64,000 nucleotides of DNA from the NCBI RefSeq assembly GCF_018860565.1, contig NZ_JAHKPS010000022.1, forward strand, positions 765,631-829,630. The letters run 5' to 3'. The notes beneath the pieces were generated by a model. That model searched no databases, had not been told where the DNA came from, and worked only from the letters and a program-made list of their open reading frames with translations. The translations under genes were made by a program, and so were the position numbers. This document shows, piece by piece, positions 45,807 to 57,100 of the stretch (within the stretch, counting starts at the first letter, position 1; each line of letters begins with the position of its first letter). The DNA is from Winogradskyella psychrotolerans (GTDB lineage Bacteria > Bacteroidota > Bacteroidia > Flavobacteriales > Flavobacteriaceae).

Positions 45807-45968
45807 TTAATCGAATGGATCCCCTCCTGCATCTGGTGGTGATGATGATTGTGCTTTAAGTGGGTTTAAAATCACAAATGTTCCTACTGCTGTTAATGCA
45901 GCATACTTACCCATTTTTTGAATGGCTTCTTTACGAGTGATTTTATCTGAGTTGTTGTCTTCTTTCAT
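45807..45968 (-). CDS. 53-residue exported peptide, probable substrate of the adjacent kinase/nucleotidyltransferase
   Basis: Tiny protein with a polar N terminus (MKEDNNSDK), then TRKEAIQKMGKYAALTAV and a hydrophobic core running to NPLKA, followed by the tail QSSSPPDAGGDPFD. The TRKxAIxK stretch resembles a twin-arginine (Tat) motif with Arg-Lys in place of Arg-Arg, and LKA/QS could be a cleavage site. If so, the mature peptide has about 14 residues, rich in Ser, Pro, Asp and Gly. The three consecutive serines are plausible phosphorylation targets. The ATG at 45968 is chosen because an alternative TTG at 45995 would lie inside the -7 promoter element. It is the first gene of the cassette. 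The role is inferred from neighbours. Confidence 0.7.
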   Translation of the reverse strand: MKEDNNSDKITRKEAIQKMGKYAALTAVGTFVILNPLKAQSSSPPDAGGDPFD

Positions 45969-45992
45969 GGCTTTTGCCCTAAATTTTGTGTT

Positions 45993-46000
45993 CAAAAATA
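45993..46000 (-). promoter_or_regulatory. Candidate -7 element of the peptide-kinase-nucleotidyltransferase operon
   Basis: The minus strand reads TATTTTTG, matching TAnnTTTG, 24 bp upstream of the peptide ATG. No -33 motif is visible at standard distance. Confidence 0.5.
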
Positions 46001-46037
46001 GTAAAATATTTTATTTATTAAAGTAAAATACGAAAAG

Positions 46038-46127
46038 GTTTACATTAAATTCAAATTTTCTTTATAAAACAGCAATGTTTTCTGTTAAATTACATCTAAA
46101 ATGTCAGACTTCAAAATTAATGTAAAC
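46038..46127. repeat. 11-bp inverted repeat upstream of the peptide operon
   Basis: GTTTACATTAA at 46038-46048 and its exact reverse complement TTAATGTAAAC at 46117-46127 are separated by 68 bp. They lie 38-135 bp upstream of the operon's -7 element and may be paired operator half-sites. Confidence 0.5.
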
Positions 46128-46204
46128 ACACTTCGTTTTTTCAATTTACCTAATTATTGTGTAAAAGATTTTGTTTCAAGTAAATAAAATCAATATTATG
46201 TTAA

Positions 46205-46249
46205 ATTGCAAATATTACACCAACATATTTTGTATGTAATATTTGCAAT
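46205..46249. repeat. 14-bp perfect inverted repeat downstream of the 1531-residue T9SS gene
   Basis: ATTGCAAATATTAC (46205-46218) and GTAATATTTGCAAT (46236-46249) are exact complements around a 17-base loop. It starts 34 bp after the stop codon at 46283. There is no T tract on either side, so it is not a standard terminator. Confidence 0.6.
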
Positions 46250-46282
46250 ATATAGAAAATTCAAGAAAATTAATATAACAAT

Positions 46283-49200
46283 TTAACGTATAATGATTTT
46301 CTGAGTTTTGTTTTGAGTTCCATTAACTAATTGTACCACGTAAACACCCGCTTTTAAGCCACTAACATCAATGGTTTGTAGACTGTTTGAGTTTTGTAAA
46401 AGTGACGTGCTTACAGTTCTTCCTTGTATGTCATATAATTTAGCAGTTGTTGTTTCTGCTAACTGACCAGTAATAACTACAGTCTTATCTTTTTGATTGT
46501 TATAGATATTTAACTGATCTAAACTATTATCAGATATAGAAAGTGAATTGTCAGTTACACGTAAGTAAAAACGACCGGTTCCATTAAGATCAACATTTGG
46601 AGTAAGTGTATAATCACTTGTATTTAATAGTGTAGATGTATTAGTGACATTATCTTCAAGATAAATGTCTACTGTATTAGATAAGTTAGTCTCATTAATA
46701 CTAAATATTAGCTGTTCACCTTGGTTTGCATTAACTCCTAAAGGAATTGTAATATTCATATAATCTGTTTTGCCAAGAGCTTGAACTGCAAGAGGAACAT
46801 CTGTATTATCTTCTACTAAATGAGAATACAAAGCAAATGCAGGTGCAACACCTCCTATTAAGCTGGCGTCATATCCTGGGTCTAAACCTTGAGTTGAATA
46901 TTGTGTAAAGAAAATATCAGTGATGAAGTTATCGTTAGTATTGCTAAGGTTTAATTTTAAGTTAGATATTACTGAAGCATTCCTTCCTGCAATAAAATCA
47001 TCCCCTCCTGTTGCCAAACGCATATCAGAGCCACTCGTCGTAAATTCGATATTACCACCTGTAGTATTTGAAGATACGAAAAATGCCTGCCCTGGAGCAA
47101 TATTCATACTCGTGTTTAACAAAGCACTTATAATGGTATAATCATCTGCAGATGTTCCGTCTGTGCTATCATTATAGCCATAGATTACAGCGGCACTAGG
47201 ATCTAATAGACCAGCATTATGCGATAAAAATTCTTGAGCATCTAAATAAGATGGAAAAGGATTTCCTATTAAGTTTAATGTACTTTCTGAACCTTGGTTT
47301 ATTGGAATCTGAACTAAACTTGTGTTTACTGTTCCTTCAAACGTTACAAGATTACTTGCTTCACCTTCTGTAATACCAGAACGATAACCTTTACCAGCAG
47401 TTAATAACGTAGTGTCAGTATCATTCCAAAGTTCGAAAGGATCAGTGCTACTATTGTTGTCAAACCCACCAAATAACACTTCTGGTCCAGAAGGGTTAGA
47501 TCTAATATTTGGATTGTTAGCAATAAACGTATTAAAAGCCTGTCCTGATAAAGGGGCACTTATTAAATCGTTACCATTTACTGAATCGTTAGTATTAACA
47601 TAACGGTTATATTTTACTGTTCCTGCAATCGTTCCATCAAGTATTAAACTTGAATAGCTCGTTGAGGTTGAATTTAACAACAGTCCTTCCGTTGAATTAA
47701 CCGTTAAAGTAACACTAGAATTAACTGTAAGGCTAGCTCCAGGACTTACTGTTACAGTATTAGCAGTGGTGTTAGTATCCATTATTGCGTTACCTGAAGC
47801 AATTATGATATGATCATTAGCCGTAGCTATACCATTAGGGTTGCTTGGAGACCAGGTGCCGTTGTAGGTGTAGGTTGTAGGTGCGCCACAGGTTGCTGTG
47901 TGCGTACCTAAATTAGAAAATACATCTGTACCTAAGCTAGTCCATTCTGTAGCTAGAGTTGTAAAACTTGTTGAGCCGCAGCCAGAAGGATCTGTCGATA
48001 CTCCTTCACATACATCTGTATTTCTGATAAGGGATTGATTTAATGTGCTGTTACCTCCAGTAGCGTTAAAGCCACTTCCTGGGTCACAACCAATATTACC
48101 AATAATGTCTATAATTATACCCTGCTTTTTAAGTACAACAGTATCATCTCCATTAAAAAAACAGACACCAGAATTATAAGCCGTTCCAGTGAATTCTGAA
48201 GTACTCTGAGCTCGTAAAACAATAACATCACCACTAGCAAGCGTTGTTGGGAAACCACCAGTAAAATCTTCAGTTTGGTTAGCAGATGAACTACCATTTG
48301 AATACATTTCAACAGAATAATCGGTCAATGTAATTGTAGTACCAGTGCCATTGTATATTTCTAAATATTTATTGTTTCCAGTATCTCCTTCTACATATTC
48401 TGAGAAAAATAAATCTGCAGCTCCAACTATAGGCTCAGTAATATCAAAAGGCGTGCTATCTATCGTTGCTAATGCACCGTCATCTGCAGTTAATACTAAA
48501 CCAGAACCAGCTATCGTATGAGTTAGCGTAGAAAAAGTTGCTATACCGCTTACAGCAGTTGCAGTTACTGGTGATCCGGTTAATGTTCCTGTCGACGTAA
48601 TGTCTACATCTAAATTATAATCTGTATCTAAGTTACCATTGGCATCTACACCAGAAACCGTTACAGCAGGACTCATTGCTGCATTTAATTCTGTGTCTGA
48701 CGCTTGTTCTGAAAACACAAGTTCTGTTGCATCAACATTTATAGTTATATCATTACCAACAACGTCTCCTAATAAGAACGGATCAGCAAGACCTGAACCC
48801 GTTATATTAGTTTCAAATCCACTAGCGCTTTCATCTATTTGTAATTGTATAACACTACCATCTACTATAGCCGTAGTGTTTAAGTATAAGCCTAATAAAA
48901 ATTCTAAGGCAGTACCATCTGAAACAGCAACAGGACTTCCAAAAGTCAATACAATTTCGGTATCCGTAATACTTGTGGTTGGTGAATAAGACACTGCGTT
49001 ATCGTCTGATAAGGTAACCCCTTGTATATGGTCTGTCCAATCAGCCGTGTTATTTGGTCCTGGTACAAAACGCATCGTGGTCATATTTGTTGGTTCAGTA
49101 TCACCAGATCCAAAATCTTCTACTACAAATCCTAAAGCATCAAAAGCTGTTCCACTAGTTGTAGCATCAGCAGCTATTATAGTTGCGTCAGCCACCTGTG

Positions 49201-50878
49201 GTGTCGAAGCGTATACTTCTGAGTCTGAGTCATTGTTTAATGCTGGAATCACATTTATAGTGTAATCTTCTACTTCTCCATCAGTTGAGCCTGTGCAAGC
49301 CCCTGGATATGAGCCGTATTGACAAACTACTCGCATTCTTGTATTCCCTAATGTTGCGCCTGCAGGAACACTTATGGTAAGTGGACTTAATGTTGTTGGA
49401 CCATCCGTTACACCATTAGCAGTTCCTAATGCATATTCTTCAGTAGAGGTGTCAAATGTTCCGTCTTGATTCCAGTCTATCCAGGCTTTTGCATAAATAG
49501 TATATGCCCCATCAGTATTTAAATTCACTGTTAAATCAATATCACTACCTTGTATAGCATCGGTAGATTCCGCTGTGAAATCATCATAACCACTGCCTTG
49601 TCCAGTGGACTTATTAATGGTACCAAAGTTTACTAACGTTATTGAGGTGTTATACGAAGTAGTTCCTGTTACTGCACACCAATTTAATTCTGGTACGGCA
49701 TCAGCAGTAACACCTGTACTCCAAGTTGTAGCTTTACGAGCAAAAACCTCAAAATGATAGGTGGTACCATTGGTTAAACCGGTTACAGTTGCTGAAGTCC
49801 CTGTACCTTTATAAACAACATACTCATCAGTACCTAAATCTGTGCCCGAACCAAAGGCAGCGTCTGCGGTGTATGCAGTACCATCACCTGTTGGTGTAAC
49901 TGTTACCGCAGATGTTTCTTTAGCGACTACTAATAGCTCATCATAACAAGCTCCGTTAGTCCAGCTTAAATCAACTTCGGTATTACCTTCGCTTGCAGTA
50001 AATACCGTGACATCCGAAGGTGTAGAACATCCTGTTGTAAAACTACCAGTTAAGGCAGGTGTTAAATAACAGGTGTCAGTAGTATTATATTCATAAACAG
50101 CAACATGATAAGTAGTCGCTTCAGTTAAGCCAGTAATGCTTACTGAGCTCGTTGCAGAACCCGATTGTACAACATAATTACCTGTGCCTAGTTGGTCTCC
50201 CGAACCAAAAACAGTATTACCTGTGTAATCTGTTCCACTTGTAGGATCTTCATCAACAGCTGAGCCTTCTTTTACAACTACCAATACTTCATCTCCATCT
50301 CCATCTATCCAGTTTAAAGTGGCTGATGTCGTACTTAGAGCGGTTGTATTGTAAGCTGAAGCTTGGGTTGTTGGGGCAGCACATGCTGGGGCACCAGCCG
50401 TCCAAGTAATGTCGTCAATAGCAACTCGATCTGCACCACCTCCATTATTTCCTCCAATATTATTGTCTATTCTAATAACAAAGTCACCAGTGACGTTTAT
50501 CCCTGAAATTGTTGTTGTTTGAACTGATCCACTATAAGGAATAGTTCCCACGCTTGAACCATTAATTAAAACATCTAATATGCCAGAGCCACCACTAAAT
50601 TTTCTTTGGGTTGTAATAGTAATATCTCCAACTCCTCCACTAATTATTCCTGATGATATATAAGCATTAGCTACATCATCATTCAATAAAATAGCGTTTC
50701 CATTAATAGTCTCGTTTGAACTAGCTTTTGTAGCATTCCACGTCGAACCATCGTTGCCTGTCCAACTCCCACTATTGTATGGTGATATACTAGGGATATT
50801 ATCAAAGGTTTCAGTCCCTTGAGCAAACCCAAGACTAGTCATCATCAAGGCAAATAAAAATGTGTAAATTTTTTTCAT
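46283..50878 (-). CDS. T9SS-secreted multidomain surface protein with lamin-tail domain
   Basis: 1531-residue secreted protein. A signal peptide (residues 1-19, ending GFAQ) is followed by a choice-of-anchor-like domain (20-160), two divergent fibronectin III-like domains (about 163-280 and 283-390), a GEVED-type domain (about 396-540, ending DGEVEDYTINV), Ig-like stretches to about 810, and a lamin-tail domain (about 820-960, with LFFSEYVEG and NKYLEIYNGTG). A ~450-residue paralogous region starts at about 1003 (YTYNGTWSPSNPNGI). The last ~75 residues are a type A T9SS sorting domain, ending LKAGVYVVQLVNG and KTQKIIIR. It should cross the outer membrane and be released or attached to the cell surface. 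No catalytic motif seen. It is 248 bp downstream of a larger paralogue on the same strand. Confidence 0.9.
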   Translation of the reverse strand: MKKIYTFLFALMMTSLGFAQGTETFDNIPSISPYNSGSWTGNDGSTWNATKASSNETINGNAILLNDDVANAYISSGIISGGVGDITITTQRKFSGGSGILDVLINGSSVGTIPYSGSVQTTTISGINVTGDFVIRIDNNIGGNNGGGADRVAIDDITWTAGAPACAAPTTQASAYNTTALSTTSATLNWIDGDGDEVLVVVKEGSAVDEDPTSGTDYTGNTVFGSGDQLGTGNYVVQSGSATSSVSITGLTEATTYHVAVYEYNTTDTCYLTPALTGSFTTGCSTPSDVTVFTASEGNTEVDLSWTNGACYDELLVVAKETSAVTVTPTGDGTAYTADAAFGSGTDLGTDEYVVYKGTGTSATVTGLTNGTTYHFEVFARKATTWSTGVTADAVPELNWCAVTGTTSYNTSITLVNFGTINKSTGQGSGYDDFTAESTDAIQGSDIDLTVNLNTDGAYTIYAKAWIDWNQDGTFDTSTEEYALGTANGVTDGPTTLSPLTISVPAGATLGNTRMRVVCQYGSYPGACTGSTDGEVEDYTINVIPALNNDSDSEVYASTPQVADATIIAADATTSGTAFDALGFVVEDFGSGDTEPTNMTTMRFVPGPNNTADWTDHIQGVTLSDDNAVSYSPTTSITDTEIVLTFGSPVAVSDGTALEFLLGLYLNTTAIVDGSVIQLQIDESASGFETNITGSGLADPFLLGDVVGNDITINVDATELVFSEQASDTELNAAMSPAVTVSGVDANGNLDTDYNLDVDITSTGTLTGSPVTATAVSGIATFSTLTHTIAGSGLVLTADDGALATIDSTPFDITEPIVGAADLFFSEYVEGDTGNNKYLEIYNGTGTTITLTDYSVEMYSNGSSSANQTEDFTGGFPTTLASGDVIVLRAQSTSEFTGTAYNSGVCFFNGDDTVVLKKQGIIIDIIGNIGCDPGSGFNATGGNSTLNQSLIRNTDVCEGVSTDPSGCGSTSFTTLATEWTSLGTDVFSNLGTHTATCGAPTTYTYNGTWSPSNPNGIATANDHIIIASGNAIMDTNTTANTVTVSPGASLTVNSSVTLTVNSTEGLLLNSTSTSYSSLILDGTIAGTVKYNRYVNTNDSVNGNDLISAPLSGQAFNTFIANNPNIRSNPSGPEVLFGGFDNNSSTDPFELWNDTDTTLLTAGKGYRSGITEGEASNLVTFEGTVNTSLVQIPINQGSESTLNLIGNPFPSYLDAQEFLSHNAGLLDPSAAVIYGYNDSTDGTSADDYTIISALLNTSMNIAPGQAFFVSSNTTGGNIEFTTSGSDMRLATGGDDFIAGRNASVISNLKLNLSNTNDNFITDIFFTQYSTQGLDPGYDASLIGGVAPAFALYSHLVEDNTDVPLAVQALGKTDYMNITIPLGVNANQGEQLIFSINETNLSNTVDIYLEDNVTNTSTLLNTSDYTLTPNVDLNGTGRFYLRVTDNSLSISDNSLDQLNIYNNQKDKTVVITGQLAETTTAKLYDIQGRTVSTSLLQNSNSLQTIDVSGLKAGVYVVQLVNGTQNKTQKIIIR

Positions 50879-50927
50879 AGCGTATTGTTCTATAACAATT
50901 GTTTTTATTGTTTGAAAAATTAGGCTG

Positions 50928-50982
50928 CAAACTTACAAAAACTTAATTGTATATTTTAATGTAGACATTAACAAAGTGTTAA
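50928..50982 (-). promoter_or_regulatory. Promoter region of the 1531-residue T9SS gene, with palindromic blocks
   Basis: The minus strand has TAAGTTTG (-7 type) at 50935-50928, 50 bp upstream of the ATG. A 7-2-7 palindrome, TTAATGT-AG-ACATTAA, spans 50956-50971, and TTAACAAAGTGTTAA spans 50968-50982. The second block recurs at the same distance upstream of the 4115-residue T9SS gene. Confidence 0.55.
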
Positions 50983-51066
50983 TTGTAGTTATTAGACACT
51001 GTTTTTATTGTACGGTCACTTTTGAGTTTTGCAGGGATTAGACTAATTAGTTAATTATTTTAAAAA

Positions 51067-51096
51067 CCAAAAACGCATCCTAATGGATGCGCTTTT
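51067..51096 (-). terminator. Intrinsic terminator of the 4115-residue T9SS gene
   Basis: On the minus strand CGCATCC, loop ATTA and GGATGCG form a GC-rich 7-bp stem, extended by flanking A and T, then TTTTTGG. It begins about 30 bp after the stop codon. Confidence 0.88.
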
Positions 51097-51126
51097 AATA
51101 ATTAACTTTTAAAGTAAATTAAACGT

Positions 51127-54100
51127 TTATCTAATAATCACTTTTTGTGATTTTTGTTTAGAACCATCGGTTAATGTTACTACATAAACACCATCTTGAA
51201 GATCTGTTGCGTCTATTTCATTTAGTAAGTTATTGCTTTCTAAATCGGTACTATAAACTAAACGACCTTGGATATCATGAATTTTTGCAGTAGCTCCATC
51301 GTTAATGATACCTTGAATAAATATAGATCGAGGTGATTTCTTAGTATAAATTTTAATACTGTTAAAATCTTCATCGTTCACAGATAATGCATTATCCGAT
51401 ACACGTAAGTAAAAACGACCAGTACCATTTAAGTTAGTGCTTGGCGTAATCACATAATCAGATGTATTTAATAATGTTGATGTATTTAATAAGGTGTCAT
51501 CTAAATAGACTTCTGTAGTGTTAGGTAAAGCAAATTCTGAGATTGTAAACGTTAATTGTTCACCAGAATTAGCATTAACACCTAAAGGAATTACGACATC
51601 CATCATATCAGAAGGATTTAATGCTTGTAAAGCCATTTTCATATCAGAATTACCTTCTACGAGTTGTGAGTATAATGCAAAACTAGGGGAGAAGTTATCT
51701 AACAGTTTTCCATCGTAACCATGATCTAATTCCTGAGTTGCATTTTCGTTAAAATAGAATTGTGAGGTAAAGTTGTTAGTAGCTGTACTTGTACTTAACT
51801 TAAAGTATGTTAAGTCTTCTGCATTTCTACCTACAATAAAATCATCACCACCAGAACTCATTCTCATTGTTGGAGAGAACGTCCAGTCGTAACCAGCTAC
51901 AAAAGCATCATTAGCAGCGACTAAGAAGCCTTGCCCTGGTGCAATTGCTATATTTCCACTTGCTAAAGTAACAACGTTATAACCAGTAGAACCATCAACA
52001 TCACCATCGTAACCATATATACCAGAACCATCTTCTAAAAGGCTGTAGTTGAAAACTCCTGAGCCAAGGTCATAGAACAGTAAAGTAAATGAACCTATGT
52101 ATGAAGGATATGGATTACCAATAAGGTTCCAATCTGGGTGATTTGCTCCAGTATCCAGAATATTTACAGGAACTGTAGATGTTGGTACAGTACCAGTAAA
52201 TGTTAGAGTTGTTCCGCTATCTGTAGCAGCTCTATAACCGGTACCGCTAGTTAAAGTTGCAGAAGTTGCATCGGTATAGTTTACATAAGCATCCGCTCCT
52301 TTATCGAAAGGTGCAAAAGCGTATGTTGTTGGACTCGTTTGTCCATTATCCAATAAATCTGCAGCATTAGTGTCAGAAGCTAAGAAGTTAGCCCAAGTTT
52401 CTCCTGCAAGAGGTGCTGAAATAAGATCATTGCCTCCACTATTAGAATTAACATAACGCTCATACTTGATGGTTCCGTCTATAGTTCCGTCATACATTAA
52501 GCTAGAATAACTATTTGAAGTAGACTCCAAAGTTACATCATCAATAACAGTTAATGTAGTCCCCGTATTAATGGTTAAAGATGCTCCTGGATTTACAGTT
52601 ACAGTTTTAATAGAAGTATTAGATGAAATAATAGCGTTACCAGAAGTAACAACGATATGGTCATGTACTGTAGAGATACCGTTAGGATCACTTGGAGACC
52701 AAGAACCGTTATAAGTGTATGTTTCTGTTATTATTTCTTCAATTTTAACGTCATCTAATAAAGCTCCATAACCGTTATCACCTGTTCCCTCAAATGCAAT
52801 ATAGTATTCTGCACTAGGGTTAGGTAGAGCTATAGTGCCTTGGGTCCATGTACTTATACTATTTGTATAAGTTAATTCCGGTATTAGAGTCCAAGACCCT
52901 GCTGCTGAAGTTTTGTAATATACTCTTAACTCATCTTGACCGCCAGCTCGAACTTGCTGTGCATGCCAAAATGTTAGTGTAGGATTTACAATACCTGTTA
53001 AGTCTAATTTTGGTGATACTAATTTTACCACTGAAGAACTAGATGCATCATAGAAGTTTGCATTAAACGATCCCGTATGTGGCATTGTTATTGAGCCACC
53101 GCTCTGTCCGCCATTAGTGTATGTCCAGTTTACGGCTCCTGCCTCAAATTCTTGAGACCAACAACTTGGTAGTATTCCTGACTCAAATCCTTCTTCAAAA
53201 GGGAATGTGTTTACTGCTACTAAACAAGGATCTGCATTTGTTGTTGCACTAGTAGAAGGAATGGTTCCATCAGTTTTAAAATCTATTAATACACCAGCGT
53301 TAGTGTATGGGTAAATTTCAAATTCATATAGCGTACTTGCATCTAATCCTACTACAGTATAAGTCTGTAAGCCAGGTGCTCTTTTAAATTCAAACTCGTC
53401 ATCAGACCAGTCGATGTCGTTTGCAGGTTCAGTACCATCTACAATTGTAGTAAATACACCTGATCCTGTTTTACCAACAATTACAAAACCATCTGCTGGT
53501 TGTGCGCCATCATTATCATCCCAAGTTAATGTAATTTGAGAATCAGAATCTGCAACAGCAGTAAATGCTAAAACATGATTCGTTGGCTCTGGTTTAGGTG
53601 TTACAGTTAATTGTCCTGAGACATAGTTTACACCATCCCAGATATCGCCACCAGAACTGCCCGGAGTAATACCTCCATAAGAGAAGTCTCCACCATCAAC
53701 AGAGAAACGACTTACGTAATAGTAAGTTCCAATTGCTAAACCAGAACCTATCTCAGTAACATACTCATCATTGTCACCAGCATCTGTATTATACGTTGAA
53801 GGTACCCAAGTCCAACCAGAAGCAAAATCACTGATGTCAGTTGCGTCAGTAGTGCTATAACCAATCCACGCGTCAATATCAGCAGCTTGTCCAGCAGCTT
53901 CTGTTCTTCCTACTTCTAAGACCTGTGCATATACATCATAGTTTCCTTCTACAGCTATAGTTCCACTATTTGGATACTGTAAGTTACAGTAATCTATAAA
54001 GTTAGGCGTGCTTGCGTTGATGTAAAGTATCCCCGTGCTTGTTGTATTTGCGGAAGTTGCGGCAAATCCATCACCGAATGATGTATTCCAAGCGCCAGCT

Positions 54101-57100
54101 GCGATATAATAGGTTCCTGCTGGTAATCCTATTTCGGTTAAGGCACTTAAAGAACCTGTACCACCATCATCGTTATTTCCGATGAGGTTGCCAAATACAT
54201 CATAGAGTCCTATTTCTGTATCTATTCCAGTAGTTAATTCTGTATCTACTATTATTTCTGTACAGTTACCATCATATATTAATTCTACCCAAACAACATC
54301 GTCTGTAGCTGCGTCATATGCACCGTTATAACTATCAGAATCTGCACAACCGTCAATATTAAATGTAGCAATTGTGGTTGGTATAGATATAGAATTAACT
54401 GTAAGTTGACCTGAGGCAGCAGTAGGAGTGCCATCCCATGTGTTTCCACCTCCTGAAGGATTAGTTGTATTAATACCACCATAAGTGAAAGGTCCACCAT
54501 CCACAGCAAAACGACTTACATAATAATATACACCTGGCGATAAAGAAGATCCTATTTCAGCTTCAAACTCATCGTCATTCCCTTCGTCAGAGTGAAACGT
54601 TGCTGGTACCCATGTCCAGCCAGATGTAAAGTCTGCAGTAGTAGTAGCATCTGTAGTACTATAGCCTATCCATGCTTCAATATTAGCACCAGGACTACCT
54701 AAGTCTGTTACTCCTGCTTCATAAATTCTAGCGTACACATTGTAAGTATCTCCCTCATTAATAGTACCATCAATTGGCCATTGTAAGTTATTAAAATCAG
54801 CAGTTTCTGTAGATTGACCTTTAGCATTAATGTAAAGTGTACCTGTTTGAGTTGTATTACTTGATGTAACATTAAAGTCTGGTCCAAAAGTTACATTAAA
54901 CATACCTGCAGCGATGTAATAAGTGCCATTAGCTAATCCTAGCTCTGTAAATAAGCTTTGAGGTGATATCCCTGCACCAGTGTCATTAGAACCTAATAGA
55001 ACACCGTTAGCATCATAGATACCAATTTCTGTGTCAAAATCAGATCCAATAGTATCTATTGTAAATGAAGGACAACTAGCTGTATAATTTAGTTGTGCCC
55101 AAACTACATTTTGTGTACTAGCATCATAAGCTCCATTATAGCTGTCTGATCCAGCAGTACCACAAGTAGCAACATTTAATGTTGTATCTACGGTTGGTAA
55201 AGGGTTTGCTGTTGTAAAATCTAGAGGGCCAACCCAAACACTTTCGTCACCAACTCCACAATAAGCTCTTATATATACTTCATAAGCCGTGGCTGCAGTT
55301 AATCCTGTTTCAGTATGAGGATTTGTTGATGTTGCAACACCAGCAGCTGCAGGAGTTCCTGTGCCATCTGGCTGTACTACAATTTCCCAATTGGTTTCTG
55401 ATGCACCAGCTGTCCAACTAATTGTTGCCGATTCGCGATCAAAAGCGTCAAGAGTTAAACCTGTAGGCTTTAAACAAGTTGGTGCTTCTATAATTGATAG
55501 ATCATCGATAGCAATATCATTTTCGTAAGTAGAATTGGTAGCTGTATCTACAATAAAACGTACTTGAATGTCACCAGTAATAGTGAGTGTAGATAGATCT
55601 ATATATATTTCTTCCCAACCATCTATATCACCATTATTATCTGTGTGAACAACATTCCAAGCAGCACCATCATAAACTTCAACTGTAATGGTATTAGAAT
55701 TTGTTCCAGCAGCATAGTGATATTGGAAGAACTCTAATGCTGGTGTTGTAAGTGTACTCACATCTATCATAGGAGAGGTTAGTGTAGCATCAGTAGATAC
55801 AGGAGTTGTAGAGCTGTCTACATAGGCAAAATACCCACTTCCTGTTGTGTGGTCACTGTAAGAGTTACCAAATGTTGGTGATGTTCCAAACGTCCAAACT
55901 CTAGAGGTAGACGAAGAACTTAGCCAACAACTTGGAATGGTACCTGTGTTTTCAAAATCTTCAGTATATGGAAATGTAGCTTCTGCATCACAAAGTGTTG
56001 TAAAATTAATTGGGCCAACCCAAGAGCTATAACCATTAGTATCACAATCGGCTCTTACATAGACTTCGTAAGCAGTTTGAGCTGTTAAGCCAGTTTCGGT
56101 ATGAGGATTAGTACTTGTTGGTGTGCCAGCCCCTGTAGGAATACCTGTGCCAGCTGGTTGTACTGCAACCTCCCATGCTGTTTCTGTATCTCCAGCCGTC
56201 CAGCTCACAGTAACGTCATTCGCTGTGTAACTATCTAAATTTATATTTGTAACATCCAAACAAGTTGGAGGTGTTCTTACGATAAACTGTCCTACATGGA
56301 AATCATAATCTTGACCTGATGCTGTTCCATTTGATGCCCAAATCGCAAACTTTACGTTGCCAGTGTAGGCTGTTAAATCTTCAATGTATTCGGTACCTGT
56401 AAAATCTGGCTCATTACCAGCATTCCAAGTTGTTAAATTTGTCCAAGTTGTACCATCATCTGTAGATACTAGTAGTTGTACTTCGTCATCAGACCCCATG
56501 GTGTCATCAGTACCCCCATCATTATACTCTGTAACTGCAACATTCAATTCGAGCTGGTAAGGACCTCCAGTTGATAAATCAAATGTAGGTGATATTAACC
56601 AATCTCTTATATCTGTAAAGTTACCATAGATATTAATTCTATTACTATAAATTCCGGCTCCATAATTATTATCATCTCCTGAGCCATCATTTTTCCAAGA
56701 AGAAGAGCCTAGTCCAGTAGGACCTGTAGCAACTTCTCCATTAGTAGCTTCTGACCAACAAGAATCAGGTAAATTTAATGACATATCAGCAAAATAGTCC
56801 GGTACAATAGGACCACAAGGCGTAGTGAAATCTACTGGACCTACCCAAGCACTAAAACCATCACCTGTACTTGTACAATTAGCGCGTACATAAACTTCAT
56901 AGGCTGTTTGTTCTGTTAATCCCATTTCTGTATGTGGATTAGCTGTTGTTGCAGTACCAGATCCCGCTGGTTCTCCTAATCCATCAGCTTGTACAACAAT
57001 TTCCCAAGCGGTTTCAGCATCACCTGCAGTCCAACTAATAGTTGCATCAGCTGCAGTAAAACTATCTATTGCTATGCCAGAAACATCAGGACAAGATGGA

